NCBI RefSeq assembly: GCF_002419815.1
Contig: NZ_DIGV01000023.1
Coordinates: 1 to 47,974 of the forward strand
Direction: 5' to 3'
Origin: Brevundimonas sp. UBA5713
GTDB taxonomy: Bacteria > Pseudomonadota > Alphaproteobacteria > Caulobacterales > Caulobacteraceae
Length of the DNA: 47,974 nucleotides
A program made the translations under genes and the position numbers. This document shows positions 47,828 through 47,974 of this stretch, piece after piece. Under the pieces are notes generated by a model, which saw only the letters and a list, made by a program, of their open reading frames with translations, had not been told where the DNA came from and searched no databases. Numbering within the stretch: position 1 is the first letter of the stretch; each line of letters opens with the position of its first letter.

Positions 47828-47974
47828 ATGACCCAGTACAAGCCCACCGGAGCCCCACTGCGCCGACTCATTAAGCCGGCCTGGAGCCTATCTCTGCTGT
47901 CTTTGACACTGGCCGCGTGTGGCGGCGGCGGTGGCGGGGGCGGCGGCGGTATCACCACGCCGCCTGCCCCCCCG
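47828..47974 (+). CDS. N-terminus of a Gly/Pro-rich lipoprotein, probably an S8 autotransporter (3' end cut by window)
   Basis: The ATG at 47828 opens 49 codons that run off the window: a basic n-region (TQYKPTGAPLRRLIKPAW), hydrophobic core, lipobox LAAC at about residue 32, then ten glycines and ITTPPAPP. A lipobox followed by a glycine/proline spacer is the start found in lipid-anchored S8 autotransporters such as SphB1. The gene at 3-2297 lacks precisely this part and opens in a proline-rich spacer. This is therefore either a second such protease or the missing 5' end of the first. The protease domain itself is not in this end, so the identity is inferred. Confidence 0.6.
   Translation, partial: MTQYKPTGAPLRRLIKPAWSLSLLSLTLAACGGGGGGGGGGITTPPAPP

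Overview
The window looks like a chromosomal piece of an alphaproteobacterium, most likely Caulobacterales (Caulobacter, Brevundimonas or Asticcacaulis type). Most genes are GC-rich with strong G/C third positions. The gene set points the same way: an Oar-like TonB receptor with a regulatory N-terminal domain, PhaR with a biosynthetic thiolase, an OmpA with a proline linker, a short (RHH-less) PutA, and a deoxyhypusine-synthase homologue beside ornithine decarboxylase. I see no tRNA, rRNA, CRISPR array, transposase or phage gene.

Layout from left to right. (1) 1-2297: a homopolymer G/C stretch, then the catalytic and C-terminal part of an S8 serine protease autotransporter cut by the window edge. 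(2) 2363-5535: thiolase, hemolysin III family protein, PhaR and a small linked protein. (3) 5677-9142: a GT2 polyprenyl-phosphate glycosyltransferase divergent from a GT39/ArnT-like membrane glycosyltransferase, which overlaps HMG-CoA lyase. (4) 9113-20359: an AT-richer capsule island with KpsM, KpsE and KpsT, Gmd and Rmd for GDP-D-rhamnose, a 1342-residue multi-domain glycosyltransferase, a second GT4, and three proteins of unknown function. (5) 20444-24874: PutA, divergent from a GT4 that resembles glycolipid or mannosyl transferases. (6) 24953-28732: an orphan PstS downstream of PhnC-PhnD-PhnE. (7) 29030-36321: polyamine genes (ornithine decarboxylase, deoxyhypusine-synthase-like enzyme, AguB, AguA), interrupted by a lipoprotein / class A phosphatase / beta-helix operon. 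(8) 36492-44950: TonB receptor, KpsS-like capsule transferase, OmpA, and a ManC-isomerase fusion. (9) 45172-47680: argB, a HAD nucleotidase and dapD with 4-base overlaps. (10) 47828-47974: the lipoprotein signal and glycine-rich start of another S8-type protein, or of the same one.

How the genes fit together. ManC-AGE can make GDP-mannose, Gmd and Rmd can turn it into GDP-D-rhamnose, the two island glycosyltransferases can polymerise it, KpsMTE can export the chain, and KpsS can start the Kdo lipid linker. The outer-membrane exporter (KpsD/Wza type) and KpsC are not in the window. KpsS and ManC-AGE sit 20-25 kb from the island, and both are also AT-richer than their neighbours. PstS, PhnCDE, a class A phosphatase and a possible glycolipid transferase suggest phosphate-limitation genes; a candidate Pho box lies upstream of pstS. 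AguA/AguB and ornithine decarboxylase give two routes to putrescine, with the deoxyhypusine-synthase homologue as the likely next step.

The parts least explained by known biology are the multi-domain glycosyltransferase and the kpsT-linked protein, which appear to share a C-terminal domain; the two small helical proteins of the island; an imperfect 18-base direct repeat exactly flanking manC-AGE; and the two window ends, which look like the two halves of one lipid-anchored S8 autotransporter architecture.
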